Assembly (NCBI GenBank): GCA_002689995.1
Contig: NZIV01000070.1
Coordinates: 16,091-80,090, forward strand
Length of the DNA: 64,000 nucleotides
Direction: 5' to 3'
Source: Fidelibacterota bacterium
GTDB taxonomy: Bacteria > Fidelibacterota > Marinisomatia > SCGC-AAA003-L08 > GCA-2689995
Part shown: positions 17,382 through 25,889 of the stretch, one piece after another
How the letters are laid out: every line of letters begins with the position of its first letter
How positions within the stretch are numbered: the first letter of the stretch is position 1
Notes under the pieces: model-generated
Told to the model about the DNA's origin: nothing
The model's database searches: none
Seen by the model: the letters and a program-made list of their open reading frames with translations, nothing else
Position numbers and translations under genes: made by a program

Positions 17382-17817
17382 ACAATTTAAAGATATTGAT
17401 AATCTAATTGTTTTACCACATCCTGCAGATTATAAGATTGCTAAAAGATATAATGGAGTGATACCAAATAAAGATCAAAATATAAACCAAATTATATATT
17501 TATCAGATTTAGTTATTAGTGATGTTTCATCTATATTAGCTGAAGTATGCTTGCTAGAAAAGCTAGTGTTTCAGATAATATTGGATATAAATGCTGGATG
17601 TTTTTCTCAAAAAGATAAAAGTAAAAACGAATCATGGATAAGTTAGGAAAGAATCAAGGCTCAAACTTTATTTGATAGAGAGTCTCAATCATTTAAAATT
17701 CTATACATAGATGAAGATTGGTTACTAGGATATTTGTGCAAATCAAATAAAATTTATGATACTATACAATTAGTATTAAAAGAGATAAAAAGATATGAAC
17801 AAAATAGAAAATATTGA
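17380..17817 (+). pseudogene. remnant of a CDP-glycerol glycerophosphotransferase-like protein
   Basis: A coding-like frame runs from just after the previous gene's stop to TGA at 17815. It reads 'NLIVLPHPADYKIAKRY', then 'SDLVISDVSSILAEVCLLEK' and 'FQIILDIN', resembling the C-terminal half of CDP-glycerol glycerophosphotransferase or related polymer transferases. There is no start or N-terminal half, and an in-frame TAG at about 17644 splits it ('SKNESWIS' stop 'ERIKAQTLFD'). The part after the TAG is still coding-like, so decay looks recent. The ORF track shows only the 62-aa centre. A functional truncated protein seems unlikely. Confidence 0.6.
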
Positions 17818-17949
17818 GCAAAACAATCTTGATGGAAATCTGATGGGAATATATCTCATAGAATGGTAATAATTAAAGAAGAGTTTTTAACATCTGGTAA
17901 ACGTTCTCAATTATGAAATATTTAAAAGATTATAGGGTATAATAAAATA

Positions 17950-18651
17950 ATGAATTACGACAAGGCATATGTAATTGGCTCTAAAGAAATATCAAGAAAG
18001 AGGCTAGATAAATTTTTTAAAAGAAATATTTTAAAGAATAAGGAAGTTGAGGTTTGGCCAGCAATAAATGGAATGAGTGTTGATATTAAAAAATATCAAA
18101 ACTTAAATTATTTATCTAAGAATTTTAAAAAAAATAAACCAGGTAGCTTAGGGTGTCTTTTAAGCCATCTTACTTTATGGAATCATTGTTTACTGGATGA
18201 TAGCTGTGATATTGCTCTAATTTTGGAAGATGATGTAATATTAAATAAGAATTTTGATGATTTACTTTCACATATTGATACTTCTTCTCTGCCATCTGAT
18301 TGGACCATATTACGCTTATCATACAAAGGTCTTACAGGTAAAAAAATATCTAATGACATCATTAAACCTCATTGTGTAAAAAAGAAAGGTGTAAATGCAG
18401 GTAGTTGGTGTTATTTGCTTAATTCTCACAATGCAGAAATTCTAATAAACTCTATAATACCTTATGAAAATAAAAATTCAATGGATGTAATTCTAAGAAA
18501 TAATATTAAAGAAATTAATATGTACTTCACAACCACAAAGCTTGCCATACATCCAGAAAAAAAATATTCACCTAGAAAAGATTTTAATAATAATAACAAA
18601 TCTTTCTGGAAAAATGTTAAATTTAAATTAAGAAAGTACTTATATCATTAA
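17950..18651 (+). CDS. glycosyltransferase family 25 protein (LPS galactosyltransferase-like)
   Basis: A 233-aa cytosolic glycosyltransferase. 'KPGSLGCLLSHLTLWNHCL' (about 62-80) and the metal-binding 'ALILEDDVIL' (about 89-98) are the two hallmark motifs of GT25 enzymes, and 'GSWCYLLNSHNAEIL' matches the later conserved part. Family members add galactose or other hexoses to lipooligosaccharide. Donor and acceptor are not predictable. It lies beside a broken glycerophosphotransferase-like gene and degenerate DNA, so it may be a survivor of an older surface-glycan locus. The basic C-terminus 'FWKNVKFKLRKYLYH' may contact the membrane. Confidence 0.82.
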   Translation: MNYDKAYVIGSKEISRKRLDKFFKRNILKNKEVEVWPAINGMSVDIKKYQNLNYLSKNFKKNKPGSLGCLLSHLTLWNHCLLDDSCDIALILEDDVILNKNFDDLLSHIDTSSLPSDWTILRLSYKGLTGKKISNDIIKPHCVKKKGVNAGSWCYLLNSHNAEILINSIIPYENKNSMDVILRNNIKEINMYFTTTKLAIHPEKKYSPRKDFNNNNKSFWKNVKFKLRKYLYH

Positions 18652-19084
18652 TATCTCAATTTTATATTTAAGATTAAGTTAGAAAAAAGATAGAATAATA
18701 TAACAAGATAGAAATTAGATTTTAACTAAAAAGAGGTTTGTAATCACATAAATTAATACAATAAGAACTAAAATGAATGATAGTTTATTATTAACTATTA
18801 TATATATACAATAGGTCCTTTTTTTATTGAAGTTTTATGTGTGAAGTTCGTTACTGGCGCATCCTTAGAGCTTACAACTATTGATGCATTAGTTGAGTCA
18901 GCGATAAATGTAATATAGCTTTATGTGCTTCACAGAATATATTAAAAGTATTATAAAAAAATATTAATGTTTATCAAATCTGCAGATATTAAATTATTTT
19001 CCTGTTTATGAAAAATATAAATATTTGAGCATTTTAGAAAAAGAAGTCGTGACTTCTCAACTCTGAAAAGAAATAATAAAATAA
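18652..19084. other. 433-base non-coding, possibly degenerate region
   Basis: No intact gene is visible. One plus-strand stretch at about 18812-18915 reads as coding-like peptide ('KFVTGASLELTTIDALVES') and then hits a stop. It may be a gene relic, but I cannot assign it. No tRNA, terminator or repeat was recognised. Confidence 0.4.
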
Positions 19085-19432
19085 TTATTGATATATGGTT
19101 TTTTTTCGATTTTTTTTCTTTTCTGAATTATGTTTTTTATTTGATAAACGTTTTTCCACAGATTCTTTAGTTGGTTTGGTTCTTAACCTATTAGGAGGTT
19201 TATAGTTATATTTTTCTAAACGAGATCGAAGTTCTTTAATACATTTTATTTTATTTAAATATTGGCTTCTTTCATCTTGACACATTGCCTGTATTCCGGA
19301 ATCAATATGTGTTATACGCACTGCTGATTCTGTTTTATTTGCATGCTGTCCTCCTTTACCACTAGAGCGAAATGTTTCTATCTTACACTTTAGTAAAAGA
19401 GTCTCATCAGAATTAGGAATATTTACATACAT
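19085..19432 (-). CDS. peptide chain release factor-like protein (RF-1 domain, ArfB-like)
   Basis: A 115-aa protein with the peptidyl-hydrolysis GGQ motif in '[20 protein letters not shown]' (about 21-40), of which '[16 protein letters not shown]' is the class I release-factor core. The tail is very basic ('[17 protein letters not shown]', '[12 protein letters not shown]'). It lacks the codon-recognition domains of RF1/RF2, so it probably releases peptides from stalled ribosomes as ArfB/YaeJ does, with the basic tail entering the mRNA channel. The PrfH-type homolog is the alternative. The protein is small but complete. Confidence 0.82.
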   Translation of the reverse strand: MYVNIPNSDETLLLKCKIETFRSSGKGGQHANKTESAVRITHIDSGIQAMCQDERSQYLNKIKCIKELRSRLEKYNYKPPNRLRTKPTKESVEKRLSNKKHNSEKKKNRKKTIYQ

Positions 19433-19454
19433 ATATTTTTTGTTTTAAAAATAA

Positions 19455-19580
19455 TTATTTAGAAAATCCAAAAAAATATATTAAAGTAGGTATAATTAGC
19501 CAAAGTAGACCTTTAATAAAGAAAAATAAAAAAGTATACTTGGCTAACTTTTGTCCATATTTATTAATTATTTTTTTCAA
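19455..19580 (-). CDS. possible 41-aa single-helix membrane protein
   Basis: A short frame starts at TTG 19580 and ends at 19455, and is not in the ORF track. It has a basic amphipathic N-terminus 'KKIINKYGQKLAKYT', then one hydrophobic helix 'FLFFFIKGLLWLIIPTLIYFF' of which 'IKGLLWLIIPTLIYFFGF' is the core. An in-frame stop lies close upstream and no ATG is available. No clear ribosome binding site is seen. The layout looks like a genuine small membrane protein, but the start codon and expression are uncertain. Confidence 0.4.
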   Translation of the reverse strand: MKKIINKYGQKLAKYTFLFFFIKGLLWLIIPTLIYFFGFSK

Positions 19581-19620
19581 GTTAAATCTTTAATTGTGAT
19601 TATATTTTTAATTATAACAT

Positions 19621-20190
19621 TTATTTTGACTGAATAGTATTTAATGAAAGAATTTCTAAGGAAAAAGAGCCTTCTTGTTTATCAGAAATTTGAAAACCAA
19701 TTAGTTTAATTTTATCAATCTTTAAATTTTCATATTTTGTAATTTCTCTACCTCTGTAAAAAGGTTTAAACTTTTTTAAAGCGATTTTTTCTGTAGTTAA
19801 TTTATTTTTATTTGTTTTAAAATCTACAGAATAGTAAACTGATGAATTGTAAGTTCTTAAAATTAACTTATAGGTTTTACCATCACCCTTTATTTTTAGT
19901 TCAAATGAATCAAAACTTGGTAGATTTTTAAAGTTAAATTCTTTTCTACATGATGCAAAGCCACCATTATTTTTCAAGGAAATATTTCCTTGAAAAATTA
20001 AGTTATTTTTTTTATTAACTTCTATTGAAGAATTAGAAATACCGCCCATTACGTCATCATTAACAATAAACCAGTTTGTTTTTTTGACTTTTTCAGATGA
20101 ATTAATTATGTAATTATTATTTGAAATACCTATGTTGAGCATATTTATAAAAATTAAATATTTATACAAACTTGAGATAAAATCACTCAT
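19621..20190 (-). CDS. CIA30 (complex I intermediate-associated protein 30) domain protein
   Basis: A protein of about 189 aa if started at MSDFISS. The ORF-track start at 20265 would overlap the lpd gene by 44 bases, and the extra 25 residues look non-conserved. The CIA30/NDUFAF1 domain is clear: 'WFIVNDDVMGGISNSSI', 'NNGGFASCR', 'KIKGDGKTYKLILRT', 'PFYRGRE' and 'IGFQISDKQEGSFSLEI'. A hydrophobic N-terminus may target it to the envelope. Family members in mitochondria assist complex I assembly; bacterial ones are uncharacterised and the fold is carbohydrate-binding-like. It lies directly downstream of the pyruvate dehydrogenase genes, probably in the same transcript. Confidence 0.8.
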   Translation of the reverse strand: MSDFISSLYKYLIFINMLNIGISNNNYIINSSEKVKKTNWFIVNDDVMGGISNSSIEVNKKNNLIFQGNISLKNNGGFASCRKEFNFKNLPSFDSFELKIKGDGKTYKLILRTYNSSVYYSVDFKTNKNKLTTEKIALKKFKPFYRGREITKYENLKIDKIKLIGFQISDKQEGSFSLEILSLNTIQSK

Positions 20191-20221
20191 TTTATGATAA
20201 AATAAACTAAATTCATGTAAT

Positions 20222-21637
20222 TTATGATTTTTTTGGAATAAATAAATCTGTGATAGTACCTTCAAACGCTTCGGCGGATAAACCTATGGATTCAGAGAGT
20301 GTAGGATGAGGATGTATTGTAAGTCCAATATCTTCAGCATCTGCACCCATTTCGATTGCTAAGCATCCTTCAGAAATCATATCACCTGCATTTTGGCCAA
20401 CAATACCAATACCCAGAATTTGTTTGTTTTCAGGATTAAAAATTGTTTTTGTTAGACCTTCTGTCCTACCGTGTGCAATAGCTTTACCGCTCGCTCTCCA
20501 TGGGAATTCACCCTTTTTATAAGGGATATTTTGTTCTTTTGCTTGGGCCTCTGTTAGCCCAGCCCAAGCAATTTCAGGATCTGTAAATATAACTGCAGGG
20601 ATACATTTTGCATCATTTTTTGCTGGTAATTCAGCAATTACTTCAGCAGCAACATGGCCTTCATAAGTTGCTTTATGTGCTAGCATTGGATTCCCTATAA
20701 TATCTCCAATGGCATACACATTTGCTATTGAAGTTCGCATTTTAGAGTCTACCTTTATAAAACCATTCTCATTAACTTTTATACTGGTATTTTCTAATCC
20801 AATATTGATAGAATTTGGTTCTCGACCTACCGCGACCAGAACTTTATCAAACTTTTCTTCTGTTATTTTATTTTTTGATTCAAATGTAACATTTAAAAAA
20901 TTATTTTCTGTTTTTATGTCAATTACTTTTGTTCCAAGTTTTATAGCTTGAAATTGATTTTTAAGCCTTTTTTGTAATGGATTAACTAAATCGGAATCCG
21001 CTCCAGGCAGAAGTGTTTCTAAGAATTCAACAACTGTTACTTTTGAGCCAAGCCCATGGTACACTGTTCCCATTTCTAATCCAATATAACCACCGCCAAC
21101 AACTAATAATTTTTTAGGAATATCATTTAATTCTAATGCATTAGTTGAATCCATAATACGATCATCATCTGGAAAAATTGAAACCTTAGCAGGAGATGAT
21201 CCTGTTGCGATTATACAATTATCAAAAGTTAAATCAATTTCTTCTGATTCAGATGAGATTTTTATCTCTGAGTTAGATTGAAATTTAGCTATACCAGTAA
21301 TAACACTAACATTTCTTGCTTTAGCTAATGCTGAAATTCCTTTGTTTAATCTTGAAATAACAGATTCTTTCCACTTTCTCACACTATTTAAATCAACATT
21401 AGGTTCTGAAAATTTCACTCCCATCTTTTTTAAATCTAGTGCTTCATCCATTACTTTCGTGATGTGAAGAAGTGCTTTTGATGGAATACAACCAACATTC
21501 AAACATACACCACCTAAATTTATATTTTTATCTATTAATGTAACTTTAAATCCTAGGTCAGCGGCTCTAAATGCTGCAGCATATCCACCTGGACCTGCTC
21601 CTATAATAGCAACTTGAGTATTTAATTTTTTGGTCAT
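20222..21637 (-). CDS. lpdA: dihydrolipoyl dehydrogenase (E3 of pyruvate dehydrogenase)
   Basis: A 471-aa flavoprotein that reoxidises the lipoyl group of E2 with NAD. The FAD-binding 'AIIGAGPGGYAAAFRAADLG' starts at residue 10 and the redox disulfide is 'GGVCLNVGCIPSK' (Cys45/Cys50). The NAD-binding 'LLVVGGGYIGLEMG', the FAD motif 'NVYAIGDI' and the C-terminal His-Glu pair in 'HPHPTLSES' are all present. Its ATG shares a base with the E2 stop codon, indicating translational coupling. Its length is normal and it has no fused lipoyl domain. Confidence 0.95.
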   Translation of the reverse strand: MTKKLNTQVAIIGAGPGGYAAAFRAADLGFKVTLIDKNINLGGVCLNVGCIPSKALLHITKVMDEALDLKKMGVKFSEPNVDLNSVRKWKESVISRLNKGISALAKARNVSVITGIAKFQSNSEIKISSESEEIDLTFDNCIIATGSSPAKVSIFPDDDRIMDSTNALELNDIPKKLLVVGGGYIGLEMGTVYHGLGSKVTVVEFLETLLPGADSDLVNPLQKRLKNQFQAIKLGTKVIDIKTENNFLNVTFESKNKITEEKFDKVLVAVGREPNSINIGLENTSIKVNENGFIKVDSKMRTSIANVYAIGDIIGNPMLAHKATYEGHVAAEVIAELPAKNDAKCIPAVIFTDPEIAWAGLTEAQAKEQNIPYKKGEFPWRASGKAIAHGRTEGLTKTIFNPENKQILGIGIVGQNAGDMISEGCLAIEMGADAEDIGLTIHPHPTLSESIGLSAEAFEGTITDLFIPKKS

Positions 21638-22935
21638 TAATATAAATCCAATCCTGGGATTTTTTCTATATCAGCCATTAAACTTGAAAGAAGTTTCGTG
21701 AATCGTGCAGCATCCGCACCATCGATTACACGATGATCATAAGATAAAGATAATGGTAGAATCAATCTCGGTTTGAATTCGCTTCCATTATACACTGGTT
21801 CCCATTTAGTTCTAGATACTCCTAAAATTGCGACTTCAGGTGGATTTACAATTGGAGTAAATGCAGTTCCACTAATACCGCCTAAACTAGAAATTGTAAA
21901 ACATCCGCCTGTAAGCTCATCAGGTTTAATTTTTTTATCTTTTGCTCTAATAGATAAATCTTCAAGTTCTACAGCTATTTCTGGTATAGATTTTTTATTA
22001 ATATCACGAATAACGGGGACAATTAAGCCGTTAGGAGTATCAACAGCAATGCCAATATGGAAATATTTTTTTATAATTAAGGACTCTCCTGTAGCGTTTA
22101 AACTAGAATTAAATTCTGGAAAGTCTTTTAGTGCTTTAACTATTGCCTTCATTATAAATGGTAAATAACTCATCTTAGGACTTGATTTTGATTTAGAGTT
22201 ATTTAATAATTTCCTGAGTTTTTCTAAAGCAGTTATATCTGCTTCATCAAATTGTGTAACATGAGGAATTGTATTCCATGCAGTCTGTAAGCGTTGTCCA
22301 CTAATTTTCCGAATTTTATTTAATGTTTGATACTCTATATCACCAAATTTAGAAAAATCAGTAGATGGTAGTTGAAAGCCTATAGAAGGAGAAAAAGATT
22401 TTTCTTCATTTAATTTTGTTTTAATAAAATTTTGAACATCATCTTTAGTAATTCTTCCTTTAGCACCAGTTCCTGAAATCAATCCCAATTCACAACCCAA
22501 TTCTCTTGCAAATCTACGTACCGATGGACTAGCTGATACAGGTTTTTTTTTGGTTTGTTCTTTTTCGAGAGAATTATTAGACTTAGTCTCCAATATTTTA
22601 GAATCTATTAGCTGAGTTTTTGATTCGTCAACTTTTCTATTTTCTAATGTTTCTTTTTTTGTAGGTTCAGTCTCATTGAGTGTAGGTTCAGTCTCATTGA
22701 GTTTTTCAATTATGAAAATTTCAGTTCCAGGACTAATATTATCACCATTATTGATTAATACTTCTTTAATTACTCCGTCGACAGAAATAGGTATCTCCAT
22801 TGATGCTTTTTCAGTTTCAATAATTAAACCAATATCATCTTTGGTTACTTTATCACCAATACTTACGGAGATTTCACTAATTTCAACTTGGTCAATGCCT
22901 TCTCCAATATCAGGGAGAATAATTTTGTCACTCAT
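21637..22935 (-). CDS. aceF: dihydrolipoamide acetyltransferase (E2 of pyruvate dehydrogenase)
   Basis: A 432-aa E2 with one N-terminal lipoyl domain (lipoylated Lys43 in 'IIETEKASMEIP'). A charged linker contains a short tandem repeat ('LNETEPTLNETEPT'). A peripheral subunit-binding domain follows ('SPSVRRFARELGCELGLI', about 133-168). The C-terminal acyltransferase domain carries the catalytic 'SYDHRVIDGADAARF'. E. coli AceF has three lipoyl domains; one is common elsewhere. It transfers the acetyl group from E1 to CoA. The gene lies between E1 (100 bases upstream) and overlapping E3. Confidence 0.93.
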   Translation of the reverse strand: MSDKIILPDIGEGIDQVEISEISVSIGDKVTKDDIGLIIETEKASMEIPISVDGVIKEVLINNGDNISPGTEIFIIEKLNETEPTLNETEPTKKETLENRKVDESKTQLIDSKILETKSNNSLEKEQTKKKPVSASPSVRRFARELGCELGLISGTGAKGRITKDDVQNFIKTKLNEEKSFSPSIGFQLPSTDFSKFGDIEYQTLNKIRKISGQRLQTAWNTIPHVTQFDEADITALEKLRKLLNNSKSKSSPKMSYLPFIMKAIVKALKDFPEFNSSLNATGESLIIKKYFHIGIAVDTPNGLIVPVIRDINKKSIPEIAVELEDLSIRAKDKKIKPDELTGGCFTISSLGGISGTAFTPIVNPPEVAILGVSRTKWEPVYNGSEFKPRLILPLSLSYDHRVIDGADAARFTKLLSSLMADIEKIPGLDLY

Positions 22936-23035
22936 AATTTATTTAATTCTTAATTTAGTATAATAAAAGACTACTATAATTTAGGTGTTATTTTTCTTTC
23001 ATGTCAAAGATGATAATAAGATAAAAAAATATAAT

Positions 23036-25705
23036 CTACTGAAATAGGGGACTTACCTTATTCTGATCGATATTATATTTTTTTATAGCATTAGAAACAA
23101 GTTTGGTATCAATTTTATTTTCTCTTGCAAGAGCATCTAATGCTGAAAAAACAATATAGTACTTATCAACTTCAAAAAAACTTCTTAATCCCTCTCTAGT
23201 GTCACTTCTACCAAATCCATCAGTGCCTAAGGCTGTATAATATCTCCTTCTGATGAATGGTGCAACCTGTTCTGCAACTAGTTTCACATAGTCACAAACA
23301 GCGATTATTGGTCCATCATATTTCTCCATACATTCATAAATATATGGCATTTTATCTTCCTCTTCTGGATGCAAACGATTATATCTATATACTTCCTCAC
23401 CATTTTTACGGAGTTCATTATAACTTGTTATACTCCAGATATCTGATTCAATTTTCCAATCCTTTCGAAGAATTTCTGAAGCCTCAATGACTTCATTAAT
23501 CAGAGAACCACTACCAAATAATTGTACTCGTAAATCAGATTTACCACCTTCCTTAAATAAATACATACCTCTTATAATTCCATCTTCACATTTTTTTGGC
23601 ATTTTAGGATGTGAATAGTTTTCATTTTCAAGAGTCAAGTAGTAAATCACATCATCATTTTCTTGATACATTCTTTTTAAGCCATGTTGAATAATAATTG
23701 CAATTTCATATGCAAATGCCGGATCATAAGAAATTACATTAGGAACAACCGATGCCTGAAGCAGGCTATGACCATCCTGATGCTGCAGACCTTCACCATT
23801 AAGTGTTGTTCTGCCAGCGGTACCACCAATCAAAAACCCTCTTACTCGCATATCAGCTGCTGCCCAAATCAAATCACCAATACGCTGAAATCCAAACATT
23901 GAATAATATATAAAAAATGGAATCATATGAATATTATTTGTGCTGTGAGACATACCGGCCGCAATAAATGATGACATTGCACCTGCTTCTGTAATTCCTT
24001 CTTCAAGAATTTGACCTTGAACATCTTCTCGATAATATAAATATTGATCTGAATCAACAGGGTCATACTTTTGTCCAGCATGAGAATAAATTCCATATTG
24101 TCTAAATAAAGGTTCAATTCCGAAAGTTCTAGCTTCATCAGGGATGATTGGAACAATATTTTTACCTATATTTTTGTCTTTTAACAAACTAGCCATTAAT
24201 TTGACAAAAGCCATAGTTGTGGAGAATTCTCTATCCCCACTATCTGCTAAATGAGATTTAAGATCTACTAATTTAGGTATATTTAACTTTTCTGATATAC
24301 TTGAACGTTGAGGTAAAAAACCGCCTAAATTTTGTCTCTTGTTTTTAAGGTATTTAATTTCTTCGCTATCATCATTAGGTTTGTAAAATGGCGCATCCAC
24401 GCATTCTTCATCGGACATTGGAATATCAAACCTTGATTTGAATTGAATCAATTCTTTCTCATTTAATTTTTTTTGTTGATGAGTGATATTTCTTCCTTCA
24501 CCAGACTCTCCAAGGCCATAACCTTTAATAGTCTGAGCAAGAATTACTGTGGGTTGACCTTTGTGATTAACTGCTTCTTTGTAGGCTGCAAATATTTTAG
24601 CAGGATCATGGCCTCCCAAATTAAGGTTACTAAGATCGTCATCTGATAAGTGTTCGACCAATGGAAGTAATTCTGGATATTTACCCCAAAATTCTTTTCT
24701 AACATATTCACCGCCTTCTACTACATATTTTAACGCTTCACCATCTAGAAGTTCATTCATCCTTTTAACAAGAAGTCCTGAGCTATCTTTTTCAATAATT
24801 GAATCCCAATCGGAACCCCAAATAACTTTAATAACATTCCATCCAGCACCTCTAAAGGCACCTTCTAGTTCTTGGATTACTTTCGAATTACCTCTAACTG
24901 GTCCGTCAAGTCTTTGCAGGTTACAATTAACTACAAATATAAGATTATCTAACTTTTCTCTAGATGCTAATGTTAGGGCTCCTAAAGATTCTGGTTCATC
25001 CATCTCTCCATCACCTAAAAACGCCCATACTTTACGCTCACTTTTTTTAGTTATCTTGCGGTCACTTAAATATTGGAGGAATCGAGCTTGATAAATTGCT
25101 TGTAAAGCACAAAGACCCATTGAAACTGTAGCAAATTGCCAAAAGTTTGGCATAAGCCAAGGATGAGGATATGAAGAAAGTCCTCCTTCTTTTGCAAGCT
25201 CCTGTCTGAAATTGTGAAGTTTTTTTGAACTTATACGACCTTCTAAATAAGCACGAGCGTAAACCCCGGGAGTTACATGTCCTTGGAAGTAAACCATATC
25301 TTCGCCTTTAGGATTATCTTTGCCCTTAAAAAAATGATTAAATGCAACTTCAAGTAAGGTTGCTCCCGATGCATAAGACGAAATATGTCCACCAATCCCG
25401 TGATGTTCTTTGTTGGCTTTAACAACCATTGCCATAGCATTCCATCGAATGAGTGATTTAATTCGCCTTTCAATTTTTCTATCTCCAGGAAATTGAGTTT
25501 GCTGCGAAAGAGGGATAGTATTAACATAGTCAGTGTATGGCTTAAAGGGCATTCTCAAGCCATTTCTACGACCAAAAGAGATTATTTTTTCAATTAAAAA
25601 GTGCGCACGATCTATTCCTTCCGACTCTATAATTGATTCTATAGAATCAAGCCATTCTTGCGTCTCTTGTGGGTCTGTATCATATTCATTGTTGATAGGA
25701 TTCAT
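23036..25705 (-). CDS. aceE: pyruvate dehydrogenase E1, homodimeric type
   Basis: An 889-aa homodimeric E1 that decarboxylates pyruvate using thiamine diphosphate. The ThDP motif runs from 'FLGDGEMDEPESLGALTLA' to 'NCNLQRLDGPVRGN'. Other hallmarks are 'HGIGGHISSYAS', 'QGHVTPGVYARA', 'LEEGITEAGAMSSFIA' and 'SVVPNVISYDPAFAYE'. The size matches E. coli AceE rather than the two-subunit E1alpha/beta type. It is the first gene of the aceE-aceF-lpd unit. Its 184-base upstream spacer is divergent with the phosphofructokinase gene, so pyruvate oxidation and glycolysis may share control. Confidence 0.96.
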   Translation of the reverse strand: MNPINNEYDTDPQETQEWLDSIESIIESEGIDRAHFLIEKIISFGRRNGLRMPFKPYTDYVNTIPLSQQTQFPGDRKIERRIKSLIRWNAMAMVVKANKEHHGIGGHISSYASGATLLEVAFNHFFKGKDNPKGEDMVYFQGHVTPGVYARAYLEGRISSKKLHNFRQELAKEGGLSSYPHPWLMPNFWQFATVSMGLCALQAIYQARFLQYLSDRKITKKSERKVWAFLGDGEMDEPESLGALTLASREKLDNLIFVVNCNLQRLDGPVRGNSKVIQELEGAFRGAGWNVIKVIWGSDWDSIIEKDSSGLLVKRMNELLDGEALKYVVEGGEYVRKEFWGKYPELLPLVEHLSDDDLSNLNLGGHDPAKIFAAYKEAVNHKGQPTVILAQTIKGYGLGESGEGRNITHQQKKLNEKELIQFKSRFDIPMSDEECVDAPFYKPNDDSEEIKYLKNKRQNLGGFLPQRSSISEKLNIPKLVDLKSHLADSGDREFSTTMAFVKLMASLLKDKNIGKNIVPIIPDEARTFGIEPLFRQYGIYSHAGQKYDPVDSDQYLYYREDVQGQILEEGITEAGAMSSFIAAGMSHSTNNIHMIPFFIYYSMFGFQRIGDLIWAAADMRVRGFLIGGTAGRTTLNGEGLQHQDGHSLLQASVVPNVISYDPAFAYEIAIIIQHGLKRMYQENDDVIYYLTLENENYSHPKMPKKCEDGIIRGMYLFKEGGKSDLRVQLFGSGSLINEVIEASEILRKDWKIESDIWSITSYNELRKNGEEVYRYNRLHPEEEDKMPYIYECMEKYDGPIIAVCDYVKLVAEQVAPFIRRRYYTALGTDGFGRSDTREGLRSFFEVDKYYIVFSALDALARENKIDTKLVSNAIKKYNIDQNKVSPLFQ

Positions 25706-25889
25706 TAAAATTCCTTTTATAGCAAATTAGTTTATAATCACTTATGTAAAATTACCATGAAAAGTAAATTCTATGAAAAGAGATTAATATTTTTTATTCA
25801 AATAAAATCCTAAAAAAAACTGCATAAAACTAGGTGCAAATAGAGGTTTTAACTTAAATTTGAGACTTTAATAAAAACTAAATTTAATA

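Noticed and set aside
17380-17817. In-frame TAG as possible recoding
   Set aside because: The frame also lacks its N-terminal half and a start, so ordinary pseudogene decay explains it better.
20191-20265. N-terminal extension of the CIA30 gene overlapping lpd
   Set aside because: It overlaps the end of lpd by 44 bases and has no conserved sequence; the start at 20190 is simpler.
22660-22700. Short tandem repeat in aceF (NETEPT twice)
   Set aside because: It lies in the flexible lipoyl linker, where such repeats are common; not a mobile or regulatory repeat.
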